A stretch of 64,000 nt of DNA from Streptomyces sp. NBC_00461 (GTDB lineage Bacteria > Actinomycetota > Actinomycetes > Streptomycetales > Streptomycetaceae), in assembly GCF_036013935.1 (NCBI RefSeq), contig NZ_CP107902.1:1955001-2019000 (forward strand), written 5' to 3'. Both the position numbers and the translations under genes were made by a program. Each line of letters begins with the position of its first letter. Positions within the stretch are counted from its first letter, which is position 1. Under the pieces are notes generated by a model that saw only the letters and a list, made by a program, of their open reading frames with translations, had not been told where the DNA came from and searched no databases. This document shows, piece after piece, positions 37,663 to 45,642 of this stretch.

Positions 37663-39279
37663 ATGACCAGTCAGTCCACCCTGCAGTCCGTGCCTGCCCT
37701 GGGTACGCACCCGGCCTCCGCCTCGAACCCGAGCCGAGCCGAGACCCGGGAACAGCTCTCCAAGGCGTCGTTCGACCTTCTCGTGATCGGCGGCGGCATC
37801 CTGGGCATCTCCACCGCCTGGCACGCCGCGCAGTCCGGCCTCAGGGTGGCTCTGGTCGACGCCGGCGACTTCGCCGGCGCCACCTCTTCCGCCTCCTCCA
37901 AGCTGCTCCACGGCGGTCTGCGCTACCTGCAGACCGGCGCGGTGAAGCTGGTGGCGGAGAACCACTTCGAGCGCCGTGCGGTGTCTCGTCAGGTGGCCCC
38001 CCACCTGGCGAACCCGCTCACGTTCTACCTCCCCGTGTACAAGGGCGGGCCGCACGGCGCTGCGAAGCTCGGGGCGGGCGTCTTCGCCTACTCCGCGCTC
38101 TCCGCGTTCGGTGACGGCGTCGGCCACCTCCTCTCCCCCGCCAAGGCGGCGCAGGACGTGCCCGAGCTGCGCACCGACAACCTCAAGGCCGTCGCCGTCT
38201 ACGGCGACGACCAGATGAACGACGCGCGCATGGCGCTGATGACGGTCCGTGCGGCCGTCGAGTCGGGCGCGGTCGTCCTCAACCACGCCGAGGTGACCGG
38301 CCTGAGGTTCACCAAGGGCCGGGTGACCGGTGCCGACCTGCGCGACCGCACCAGTGGCGACGAGTTCGGCGTCAACGCCCGTCTGGTGCTCAACGCGACC
38401 GGCCCGTGGGTCGACCACCTGCGCCGCATGGAGGACCCGAACGCCGCCCCGTCGATCCGGCTGTCGAAGGGCGCGCATCTGGTCCTGAAGCGGACGTCCC
38501 CGTGGAAGGCCGCGCTCGCGACCCCGATCGACAAGTACCGCATCACCTTCGCCCTCCCCTGGGAGGACATGCTGCTGCTCGGCACGACCGACGAGGAGTT
38601 CGAGGGCGACCCGGCGGACGTCGCGGTCACCGAGAAGGACATATCCCAGATCCTGGACGAGGCCGCGTTCTCGGTCCGCGACCAGCAGCTGTCGCGTGAC
38701 CTCATCACGTACTCCTTCGCGGGTCTGCGCGTGCTGCCGGGCGGCCCCGGCGACACGGCGAAGGCCAAGCGCGAGACCGTGGTGACGGAGGGCCGTGCCG
38801 GGATGCTGTCCGTCGCGGGCGGCAAGTGGACGACCTTCCGGCACATCGGCCGTACGGTGATGCAGAAGCTGGAGGCGCTGCCGGGCGCTCCGCTGGGTGA
38901 CGACTTCGAGCCGATCTCGTCGCTGCCGAAGAAGCTGCCGCTTCCCGGCGTCGCCAACCCGCGCGCGGTCGCCCACCGGCTGCTGGTCGACCACCCCGCG
39001 CCGGGTCCGCGCATGGCCGCCGACACCGCCAAGCACCTTGCCACGCACTACGGCTCGCTGGCCTTCGACATCGCCCGTCTGGCCAACGACAACCCGGAGC
39101 TGGCCCAGCGCGTCCACCCCGACGCCCCGGAGATCTGGGCGCAGGTCGTCTACGCGCGGGACAACGAGTGGGCCGAGACTCCGGACGACGTGCTGCGGCG
39201 CCGTACGACGCTGACGATCCGGGGTCTGGCGACGGACGACGTCCGCGCGAAGGTCCAGGACCTGCTCGACAAGAAGTAG
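37663..39279 (+). CDS. glpD: Aerobic glycerol-3-phosphate dehydrogenase
   Basis: 538 residues, FAD-dependent: N-terminal dinucleotide fold LLVIGGGILGISTAWHAAQSG, ATSSASSKLLHGGLRYLQ, then DDARM-like and RVLNATGPWVDHLR-type segments, and the closing VAGGKWTTFRHIGRTVM. It oxidises glycerol-3-phosphate to dihydroxyacetone phosphate and passes electrons to the membrane quinone pool. GAGGAG lies before the ATG. Last gene of the glycerol operon, followed by stacked terminators. Confidence 0.95.
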   Translation: MTSQSTLQSVPALGTHPASASNPSRAETREQLSKASFDLLVIGGGILGISTAWHAAQSGLRVALVDAGDFAGATSSASSKLLHGGLRYLQTGAVKLVAENHFERRAVSRQVAPHLANPLTFYLPVYKGGPHGAAKLGAGVFAYSALSAFGDGVGHLLSPAKAAQDVPELRTDNLKAVAVYGDDQMNDARMALMTVRAAVESGAVVLNHAEVTGLRFTKGRVTGADLRDRTSGDEFGVNARLVLNATGPWVDHLRRMEDPNAAPSIRLSKGAHLVLKRTSPWKAALATPIDKYRITFALPWEDMLLLGTTDEEFEGDPADVAVTEKDISQILDEAAFSVRDQQLSRDLITYSFAGLRVLPGGPGDTAKAKRETVVTEGRAGMLSVAGGKWTTFRHIGRTVMQKLEALPGAPLGDDFEPISSLPKKLPLPGVANPRAVAHRLLVDHPAPGPRMAADTAKHLATHYGSLAFDIARLANDNPELAQRVHPDAPEIWAQVVYARDNEWAETPDDVLRRRTTLTIRGLATDDVRAKVQDLLDKK

Positions 39280-39283
39280 ACCT

Positions 39284-39315
39284 CGTGCCGGCCCTTCCCG
39301 ACCAGGGCCGGCACG
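39284..39315 (+). terminator. First terminator after glpD
   Basis: A perfect 12-bp stem (39284-39295 with 39304-39315), five bases past the glpD stop. Confidence 0.8.
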
Positions 39316-39352
39316 ACCGGGGAACGGCCCCTCTCCCCTAGGGGGCCGGTTC

Positions 39353-39398
39353 CGCGGAAAGGGGCGACTCCATGCCGACGGAGCCGCCCCTTTCCGCG
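39353..39398 (+). terminator. Second, larger terminator after glpD
   Basis: A 14-bp perfect stem (39353-39366 with 39385-39398) extended past one mismatch by 4 bp, with an 8-nt loop. It backs up the first terminator. Confidence 0.8.
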
Positions 39399-39701
39399 TG
39401 CTGGGGTATCGGGGCGATGGGGGTAACAGCCCAGTGCCCCTCAGGCCGTCTGCTGCACAACCGCCCTTACAGCGTGCGGGTCCGCCAACTCGCTGCGGCG
39501 CAGGATCAGTTCGCGCCCGAGCAGCAGCGCTCGCCGGGACGCCGGGGCCGGGTCCGGCAGGGTTGTCAGGTCCGTCAGGTGGGCGAAGCCGATGATGCGA
39601 CGAGGCCACCGTATTCTCCGACCTGGAGATTCTCACTCCGAGCTGAGCATTCGGTGCCCCGTTCAGCCCACTGAACCCGTGGGAAGCCCCATAATGGCCT
39701 G

Positions 39702-39716
39702 AGACATCGGATGTCT
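39702..39716. promoter_or_regulatory. Inverted repeat before the FadR-type gene
   Basis: AGACAT-CGG-ATGTCT, a perfect 6-bp inverted repeat 34 bp before the ATG. FadR-type proteins often bind short palindromes near their own start, so this is a candidate autoregulatory site. Confidence 0.45.
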
Positions 39717-39738
39717 GAACGACAGGTCTGAACGACAG
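39713..39738. repeat. 13-bp perfect tandem repeat
   Basis: GTCTGAACGACAG occurs twice with no spacer (39713-39725 and 39726-39738), overlapping the inverted repeat and ending 11 bp before the ATG of the regulator, so it covers the leader or ribosome-binding region. Confidence 0.75.
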
Positions 39739-39749
39739 GGAGGCCGGCC

Positions 39750-40421
39750 ATGGCAGTCACCGACGAGGCGATCGAGAAAATCAAGGGGATGATCGTCTCC
39801 GGCGCGCTGCGACCCGGCGACCGGCTGCCCAAGGAGAGCGAGCTGGCCGCCGAGCTCGGCCTCTCCCGCAACTCCCTGCGGGAGGCGGTGCGCGCCCTGT
39901 CGCTGATCCGGATCCTGGACGTACGGCAGGGCGACGGCACGTATGTGACCAGCCTCGACCCGCAGCTGCTGCTGGAGGCGATGAGCTTCGTCGTGGACTT
40001 CCACCGCGACGACACGGTCCTTGAGTTCCTGGCGGTGCGGCGCATCCTGGAGCCGGCCGCCACGGCGATGGCGGCCTCCCGGATCAGCGAGCAGCAACTG
40101 AGCGCGCTCTCGGCCCAGTTGGACAAACTCGGGGACGCGCCGTCGGTGGAGGAACTCGTCGCCTGCGACCTCGACTTCCACCGGGGCATCGTGCAGAGCT
40201 CCGGCAACTCGGTGCTCTGCTCGCTCATGGACGGCCTGTCGGGGCCGACCACCCGGGCCCGTATCTGGCGCGGCCTGACCCAGGAGGACGCGGTCAGCCG
40301 CACCCTGCACGAGCACCGGGCGATCCTGGCCGCCCTGCGCGACCGGGACGCGGAGGCCGCGCGGTCCTGGGCGACGGTGCACATCGCGAGCGTGGAGCAG
40401 TGGCTTCGCTCCACGCTCTGA
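39750..40421 (+). CDS. FadR-type GntR transcriptional regulator
   Basis: 223 residues: N-terminal GntR winged HTH (AIEKIKGMIVSGALRPGDRLPKES, ELGLSRNSLREAVRAL) and a C-terminal all-helical FCD domain (DLDFHRGIVQSSGN, HRAILAALRDRDAEAARSW) whose conserved Asp/His set can bind a metal near the ligand pocket. Regulators of this type respond to organic acids or sugars. It is not adjacent to a pathway gene that would identify the ligand; the glycerol operon upstream has its own regulator. Confidence 0.9.
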   Translation: MAVTDEAIEKIKGMIVSGALRPGDRLPKESELAAELGLSRNSLREAVRALSLIRILDVRQGDGTYVTSLDPQLLLEAMSFVVDFHRDDTVLEFLAVRRILEPAATAMAASRISEQQLSALSAQLDKLGDAPSVEELVACDLDFHRGIVQSSGNSVLCSLMDGLSGPTTRARIWRGLTQEDAVSRTLHEHRAILAALRDRDAEAARSWATVHIASVEQWLRSTL

Positions 40422-40583
40422 GGGCCCGGGCACCCGGGGTACGGCTCGGACGGCCAAGGGTGTTCAGAGGTGGCGAACGGGGCAGTGATGCGTTCACTCC
40501 CCCGTGCAAGGGGGCTGCGGGCGCCCCCGCCGCACGCCGTAAGGTTGGGTGGTCAAGCGAGGGCACGTCGGAAGGAGGCCTGG

Positions 40584-41564
40584 GTGATCGAGCTCGAGGG
40601 GGTTCCCGAGCTGATCGACCCGGTCATGGTGGCCGCGTTCGAGGGCTGGAACGATGCCGGCGACGCCGCCTCCACCGCGGTCGCGCACCTGGACAGGGAG
40701 TGGAAGGGCGAGGTGTTCGCGGCGCTGGACGCCGAGGACTACTACGACTTCCAGGTGAACCGCCCCACGGTGTGGATGGACAGCGGCGTGCGCAAGATCA
40801 CGTGGCCGACGACAAGGTTGTCGGTGGTCCGGGTCGGCGGTGAGAAGCCGCGCGATCTCGTCCTCGTCCGGGGTATCGAGCCGTCGATGCGGTGGCGCTC
40901 GTTCTGCAACGAGCTGCTGGGCTTCGCGCACGAGCTGGGCGTGGAGCTGGTGGTGGTGCTGGGCGCCCTGCTGGGCGACACCCCGCACACGCGTCCGGTC
41001 CCGATCAGCGGCACCACGTCCGACGCGGACCTGGCGCAGCGCATGGACCTGGAGGAGACCAAGTACGAGGGCCCGACGGGCATCGTCGGCGTCCTTCAGG
41101 AGGCCTGCACGCACGCGGGCGTCCCGGCCGTCTCGCTGTGGGCAGCGGTGCCGCACTACGTGTCGCAGCCGCCGAACCCGAAGGCGACGCTGGCCCTGCT
41201 CAACCGCCTGGAGGACCTGATCGACGTGCGCATCCCGCTGGGCGAGCTGCCCGAGGACGCGCGCGCCTGGCAGGTCGGCGTGGACCAGCTGGCCGCCGAG
41301 GACAGCGAGGTCGCCGAGTACGTCCAGACGCTGGAGGAGGCCCGGGACACCGCGGAGCTGCCGGAGGCGACGGGCGAGGCGATCGCCCGCGAGTTCGAGC
41401 GGTATCTGCGGCGCCGGGACGGGTCGGGTCCGTCGAGCGGCGGTCACGCGACCGCTGACGGCGGTGACGGCACGTCGTACCGGCGGGACAGCCCCGGCGG
41501 TCGTACGAAACCGCCGAAACCGCCAAAACCGGATCCGGAGGACGACGAGTCCCCGGAGGAGTGA
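40584..41564 (+). CDS. PAC2-family protein (ParJ-like)
   Basis: 326 residues from GTG 40584, with AAGGAGG six bases upstream. PAC2 fold: VMVAAFEGWNDAGDAASTAV, LVLVRGIEPSMRWRSFCNELL, VVVLGALLGDTPHTRPVPISG, GPTGIVGVLQEACTHAGVPAVSLWAAVPHYV. PAC2 proteins are named for proteasome assembly chaperones but are widespread in actinobacteria. By position (between glpD and mshC) I believe this is the orthologue of S. coelicolor SCO1662, described as ParJ, which affects ParA polymerisation; that link is from memory. The Gly/Ser/Pro-rich tail is probably disordered. Confidence 0.87.
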   Translation: MIELEGVPELIDPVMVAAFEGWNDAGDAASTAVAHLDREWKGEVFAALDAEDYYDFQVNRPTVWMDSGVRKITWPTTRLSVVRVGGEKPRDLVLVRGIEPSMRWRSFCNELLGFAHELGVELVVVLGALLGDTPHTRPVPISGTTSDADLAQRMDLEETKYEGPTGIVGVLQEACTHAGVPAVSLWAAVPHYVSQPPNPKATLALLNRLEDLIDVRIPLGELPEDARAWQVGVDQLAAEDSEVAEYVQTLEEARDTAELPEATGEAIAREFERYLRRRDGSGPSSGGHATADGGDGTSYRRDSPGGRTKPPKPPKPDPEDDESPEE

Positions 41565-41571
41565 ACGAGTG

Positions 41572-41600
41572 AAGGGCGGTGCGCCGGGCGCACCGCCCTT
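41572..41600 (+). terminator. Terminator after the PAC2 gene
   Basis: A 13-bp perfect stem (41572-41584 with 41588-41600), CGG loop, then TTCTTGC-type T-rich bases, just past the stop. Confidence 0.85.
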
Positions 41601-41706
41601 CTTGCTGCCCGGACGGCCGAGCACGTGCTGCCCGACGGCCGCGCCGACGTGCTCGAAGATCGGCACATTTGGCCGGATTGAGGCGTGACATCTACTTCCG
41701 GTCGGA

Positions 41707-41736
41707 TTGCACACGTTACCCAATTCAACTTATATC
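41707..41736 (+). promoter_or_regulatory. Candidate promoter of the subtilase/Q-rich cassette
   Basis: TTGCAC (41707-41712), an 18-bp spacer and TATATC (41731-41736), in a short AT-rich island about 100 bp before the subtilase ATG. This is one of the better matches to the housekeeping consensus in the window. Confidence 0.55.
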
Positions 41737-41837
41737 AAACGGAGTTGGTGAAAAGACTCTGGACGCCTCGGCGCGCTCGTGCTTGGTTGTGCAGCGACGG
41801 CGCACCCGCACGGACCGAACCGAAGGGAGCGGTACCG

Positions 41838-43562
41838 ATGAGCGACCAGGTACAGCCGGCACAGGGCCCCGGGGCCGGTGGTCCCGGACCCGACGGAGCG
41901 GGATTCACCTATCGAGGAGCCGAGCAGGAACTGATCGTCGTCGCCAGTGCCGAGACCCGGCTGCGCGCCCGGAGCGAGGGCGTCCGTTCGGCGGCCGGTG
42001 CCGATGTCTCCGCGCTCAACATGTTCCTCAGCGACGAACAGCTCGTACTGCAGCCGCTGTTCGGCAGCGAGGACCGGCTCCAGCAGTCCTCCGCCACGCC
42101 GGGCGACCAGAACATGCCCGACCTCGCGCTGTTCTACCGGGTGCGGGGCGGGGAGAGCCGCGCCCAGGAGCTGCGGTCGCGGATCGCCGCCCTGCCGGGG
42201 ATCGACACGGCGTACGTGAAACCGGGCGCCGTTCCCGCGACGGTGGCCGACGGCGACCGCCGCCTGAAGGAAGGCACCCCGGTCACCCCCGACTTCAGCG
42301 GCCGCCAGGGCTATCTGGGCCCGGCGCCCGAGGGGATCGACGCGCACTGGGCGTGGCAGCGGCCGGGCGGGTCCGGTCAGGGGGTGACGGTCATCGACGT
42401 CGAGGGCGCCTGGCAGTTGGGCCATGAGGACCTGGCCGCCAAGCTCGCCGGCGTCGTGGTCGGCACCCCGCTGACCGACCTCGCCTGGCGCAACCACGGC
42501 ACCGCCGTGATCGGCGTGATCGGCGGCGACCTGGGCGAGTACGGCGTGAACGGCATCGTGCCGGAGGCGGCGACCGCGGCCGCGTCCTTCCAGGGCATCG
42601 GCACGGCGGCCGCGATCCACGCGGCGGCCGACCGGCTCGGCCCCGGTGACGTCGTACTGATCGAACTGCACCGTCCCGGACCGCGGTTCGAGTACGCCGA
42701 GCGCGACGACCAGCGCGGCTATGTCGCGGTCGAGTGGTGGCCGGACGACTTCGCGGCCATCCGGTACGCCACCGCCAGGGGCGTCCTCGTCGTCGAGGCG
42801 GCCGGCAACGGCGGCGAATCGCTGGACGACGCGGCCTACGAGCGCCGCCCCGACGAATTCCCCGAGTCGTGGCGCAACCCGTTCAATCCCTCCAACCAGT
42901 CCTCCGGAGCCGTCCTGGTCGGCGCGGGCGCACCGCCGCCCGGCACGCACGGCCGCGACCACGGCCCGGACCGGTCGAGGCTGGCGTTCTCCAACTACGG
43001 TTCCCGCGTGGACGCGCAGGGCTGGGGACGCGAGGTCACGACCACCGGCGGCTTCTGGGACAAGCCCGGCGATCTGCAGGGCGGACCCGAGGAGATCGCC
43101 TGGTACACGGACACGTTCTCCGGGACCTCCGCCGCCTCCCCCGTGGTGGTCGGCGCGGTGGCCGCGCTGCAGGGCATGCTCAAGGCGGCAGCGCAGGAAC
43201 CGATGTCCCCGGAGCGTGCCCGCGCGGTGCTGCGGGCCACGGGTTCCCCGCAGCAGGACGCGCCGGGCCGGCCCGCCTCGCAGCGGATCGGCAACCGGCC
43301 CGACATCAAGGCGGCGGTCACCCATCTGCTGCCAGAGTCGGTCGGCTCGGGCCAGGCCGAACGGTACTGGGACGAGCTGTTGCCGTATCCGCGCGAACTC
43401 CCGCCGAGGCTCAGGCTGTTCGTGGCCGGCGCCTGGCGGAACCTGAACCATCCGTCCCCCGAGATCCGCCAGGCGGTGCACTCCGCCTTCGCGGGGGGAC
43501 GGCCCGACGTCCGAGTGTGGTTCTCGGACGACGAGATCGTCGGCCTGGTCGTCACGGGCTGA
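41838..43562 (+). CDS. Cytoplasmic S8 (subtilisin-like) serine peptidase
   Basis: 574 residues from ATG 41838 (GAAGGGAG upstream); no signal peptide or membrane segment, so it should stay in the cytoplasm. N-terminal 165 residues are unassigned (EQELIVVASAETRLRARSEG). The peptidase domain has an intact set: Asp187 (VTVIDVEG), His220 (WRNHGTAVIG), oxyanion Asn324 (AAGNGG) and Ser431 (FSGTSAASP). After it comes a C-terminal domain (about 524-574) that resembles the C-terminus of the neighbouring Q-rich protein: 533-568 aligns without gaps at 15 identities in 36. It has its own promoter and the next gene starts 35 bp downstream. Substrate unknown. Confidence 0.88.
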   Translation: MSDQVQPAQGPGAGGPGPDGAGFTYRGAEQELIVVASAETRLRARSEGVRSAAGADVSALNMFLSDEQLVLQPLFGSEDRLQQSSATPGDQNMPDLALFYRVRGGESRAQELRSRIAALPGIDTAYVKPGAVPATVADGDRRLKEGTPVTPDFSGRQGYLGPAPEGIDAHWAWQRPGGSGQGVTVIDVEGAWQLGHEDLAAKLAGVVVGTPLTDLAWRNHGTAVIGVIGGDLGEYGVNGIVPEAATAAASFQGIGTAAAIHAAADRLGPGDVVLIELHRPGPRFEYAERDDQRGYVAVEWWPDDFAAIRYATARGVLVVEAAGNGGESLDDAAYERRPDEFPESWRNPFNPSNQSSGAVLVGAGAPPPGTHGRDHGPDRSRLAFSNYGSRVDAQGWGREVTTTGGFWDKPGDLQGGPEEIAWYTDTFSGTSAASPVVVGAVAALQGMLKAAAQEPMSPERARAVLRATGSPQQDAPGRPASQRIGNRPDIKAAVTHLLPESVGSGQAERYWDELLPYPRELPPRLRLFVAGAWRNLNHPSPEIRQAVHSAFAGGRPDVRVWFSDDEIVGLVVTG

Positions 43563-43596
43563 CGCATCCCACCCATCAAGGGAAGGTGACACACGC

Positions 43597-44178
43597 ATGA
43601 GCACCACCCCGCAGATGAGCCAACTGGGACAGCAGCAAGGCCAGCAGTTCCCGAGCACGTCGCCCTACCAGCAGTACCAGCAGCAGCCTCTCGGGCAGCA
43701 GCAGGGCTTCGGCCAGCAGCAGCCCATGGGGATGGGCGGTTCGATGGAGCAGCTGCAGCAGCTCGGTCAGCAGCAGCCGTTCCAGCAGCTGCTGCAGCAG
43801 CTCGGCCAGGGCCAGCAGCAACAGCCTCACGGTCAGCAACAGCAGCAGGACCTGCAGGCGCAGCAGCAGGAGCAGCAGACCCAGCAGCAGCTTCAGCAGC
43901 TCGCGCAGGCCGTGATCCAGCAGGTCGTCCAGCAGGTCCAGCAGCAGGCGCTCGCGGCCGGTGTGGCGAACGGCTTCGTGGACATCGTCCAGCCGCTCCC
44001 GGGCCAGCCGCAGCAGATCTTCCTGCGGATCAACAACCAGTTCCGGATCCTCAACAACCCGACCCCGCAGATCCACCAGCAGATCCAGGAGGCCTTCGCC
44101 TTCGGCCACCAGGTGATCGGCGTCTGGGACTCCAACTCGCCGAACGTCCTGCGCAGCGTCCGCATCCAGCGGGTCTGA
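43597..44178 (+). CDS. Extremely glutamine-rich protein with subtilase-shared C-terminal domain
   Basis: 193 residues. About 57 of the first 117 are Gln, in runs of two to five broken by Gly, Leu, Pro and Tyr, a prion-like low-complexity tract. Its end is predicted helical (AQAVIQQVVQQVQQQALA). The C-terminal part (about 125-193) is ordinary: QIFLRINNQFRILNNPTPQI then EAFAFGHQVIGVWDS; 149-184 matches the end of the subtilase. No signal peptide. It is co-oriented with, and 35 bp after, the protease gene, so they form one transcription unit. It may be the partner, inhibitor or substrate of the protease; which of these is unknown. Confidence 0.85.
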   Translation: MSTTPQMSQLGQQQGQQFPSTSPYQQYQQQPLGQQQGFGQQQPMGMGGSMEQLQQLGQQQPFQQLLQQLGQGQQQQPHGQQQQQDLQAQQQEQQTQQQLQQLAQAVIQQVVQQVQQQALAAGVANGFVDIVQPLPGQPQQIFLRINNQFRILNNPTPQIHQQIQEAFAFGHQVIGVWDSNSPNVLRSVRIQRV

Positions 44179-44207
44179 CCGCTGCCTGAATGACGGCGCG
44201 CACCACG

Positions 44208-44241
44208 AAGGGGCGCTTCCTCCGCAAAGGAAGCGCCCCTT
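44208..44241. terminator. Bidirectional terminator, Q-rich gene / mshC
   Basis: A 14-bp perfect stem (44208-44221 with 44228-44241), 6-nt loop, A-rich and T-rich ends, between convergent genes. It closes the cassette on the right. Confidence 0.88.
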
Positions 44242-44279
44242 TCCGTGCCCAGGTGGCGGTAGCGGTGGCGTGGCGGTGG

Positions 44280-45509
44280 CTACAGGGCCACGCCCAACAG
44301 CGCGTCCACAGCCCGCGATACGACACCGGGTGCGCCGATGTCGCTGCCGCCCTCGGCGTCCTGCCGCGCGACCCAGCGGTCGACCGCGGCGAGCGCGGCC
44401 GGGGCGTCCAGGTCGTCGGCGAGGGCCTCGCGGATCTCCTCGACGAGGGCCTCGGCGGGCGGCCCGTCGGGCCGGGACACGGCGGCGCGCCAGCGGCCGA
44501 GGCGGGCCACGGCGTCCTGGAGGACCTGGTCCGTCCACTCCCAGTCGGACCGGTAGTGGTGAGCGAGCAGTGCCAGCCGGATCGCGGCCGGGTCCACGCC
44601 GTCGCGCCGCAGCTTCGACACGAAGACCAGGTTGCCCTTGGACTTGGACATCTTCTCGCCGTCGAGGGCGACCATGCCGGCGTGGACGTACGCCTTGGCC
44701 ATGGGGAACTCTCCGGTCAGCACCTGGGCGTGCGAAGCGCCCATCTCGTGGTGCGGGAAGACGAGGTCGGAGCCGCCGCCCTGCACGTCGAAGCCCATGC
44801 CGAGGTGGTCCAGGGCAATGGCGACGCACTCGATGTGCCAGCCGGGCCGGCCGCGGCCGAGCGAGCCGCCGTCCCAGCTGGGCTCGCCCTCACGGGCGGC
44901 CATCCACAGCATCGGGTCGAGCGGGTTCTTCTTGCCCGGACGGTCCGGGTCGCCGCCGCGCTCGGCGGACAGCAGCCGCATCGCGGCCGCGTCGAGGCCC
45001 GAGACCTTGCCGAAGTCGGGGTCGGACTCGACGGAGAAGTAGATGTCGCCCTCGAGTTCGTAGGCGGCACCGGCGTCCCGCAGCCGTTCGACGAGCGGCA
45101 CGATGCCGGGTATCGCCTCGACCGCGCCGATGTACTGCTGCGGGGGCAGCATCCGCAGGGCGGTCATGTCCTCGCGGAACAGGGCCGTCTGCTGCTCGGC
45201 GAGGGCGACCCAGTCGATGCCGTCACGGTGCGCCCGCTCCAGCAGCGGATCGTCGACGTCGGTCACGTTCTGGACGTAGTGAACCTGCCGCTTGGTGTCG
45301 AGCCACACGCGCTGAACGAGGTCGAACGCGTTGTAGGTCGCCGCGTGACCGATGTGGGTCGCGTCGTACGGCGTGATGCCGCAGACGTAGATACGGGCGA
45401 CGGGACCGGGGTCCAGGGGGACCGAACCGCCGGTCGCGGTGTCGTGGATCCTCAGGTCGCGGCCCTGACCAGGCAGGGCGGGGACCTCGGAAGCGGGCCA
45501 GGCATGCAT
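44280..45509 (-). CDS. mshC: Cysteine:GlcN-Ins ligase MshC
   Basis: 409 residues, the normal MshC length, shorter than cysteinyl-tRNA synthetase. HIGH-type motif THIGHAATY, zinc-site region with [10 protein letters not shown], and KMSKS motif [10 protein letters not shown]; the tRNA-binding C-terminal domain of CysS is missing. It joins cysteine to GlcN-myo-inositol using ATP, the penultimate step of mycothiol synthesis. The start follows the longer AUG frame at 45509. Upstream genes on the same strand (SCO1664-like, DUF3090, PGM) are in the order I recall from other actinobacteria. Confidence 0.95.
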   Translation of the reverse strand: MHAWPASEVPALPGQGRDLRIHDTATGGSVPLDPGPVARIYVCGITPYDATHIGHAATYNAFDLVQRVWLDTKRQVHYVQNVTDVDDPLLERAHRDGIDWVALAEQQTALFREDMTALRMLPPQQYIGAVEAIPGIVPLVERLRDAGAAYELEGDIYFSVESDPDFGKVSGLDAAAMRLLSAERGGDPDRPGKKNPLDPMLWMAAREGEPSWDGGSLGRGRPGWHIECVAIALDHLGMGFDVQGGGSDLVFPHHEMGASHAQVLTGEFPMAKAYVHAGMVALDGEKMSKSKGNLVFVSKLRRDGVDPAAIRLALLAHHYRSDWEWTDQVLQDAVARLGRWRAAVSRPDGPPAEALVEEIREALADDLDAPAALAAVDRWVARQDAEGGSDIGAPGVVSRAVDALLGVAL

Positions 45510-45642
45510 GTCATGAGCCTAACCGGACGGATGTTCCGTATACGAACCGGACCGGTCCGGATGGCCGGTAAGGCGGTCTTGCGCCGGACGCTTCGCTGTG
45601 AGAACGGCGCCCCTTCAGAGCGCGTCACCCGCACCGGCGTTC

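Larger units (their letters stand above)
39280..39749. other. 470-bp intergenic region glpD to FadR-type regulator
   Basis: The first 120 bp carry stacked hairpins (39284-39315 and 39353-39398, with a weaker one between). The last 50 bp carry an inverted repeat and a tandem repeat next to the regulator gene. The middle (39400-39700) has no gene I can support. Confidence 0.6.

Noticed and set aside
35833..39636. A 1267-codon minus-strand frame opposite glpK and glpD
   Set aside because: Both sense genes are full length and conserved; the antisense frame spans their terminators and shows no protein family.
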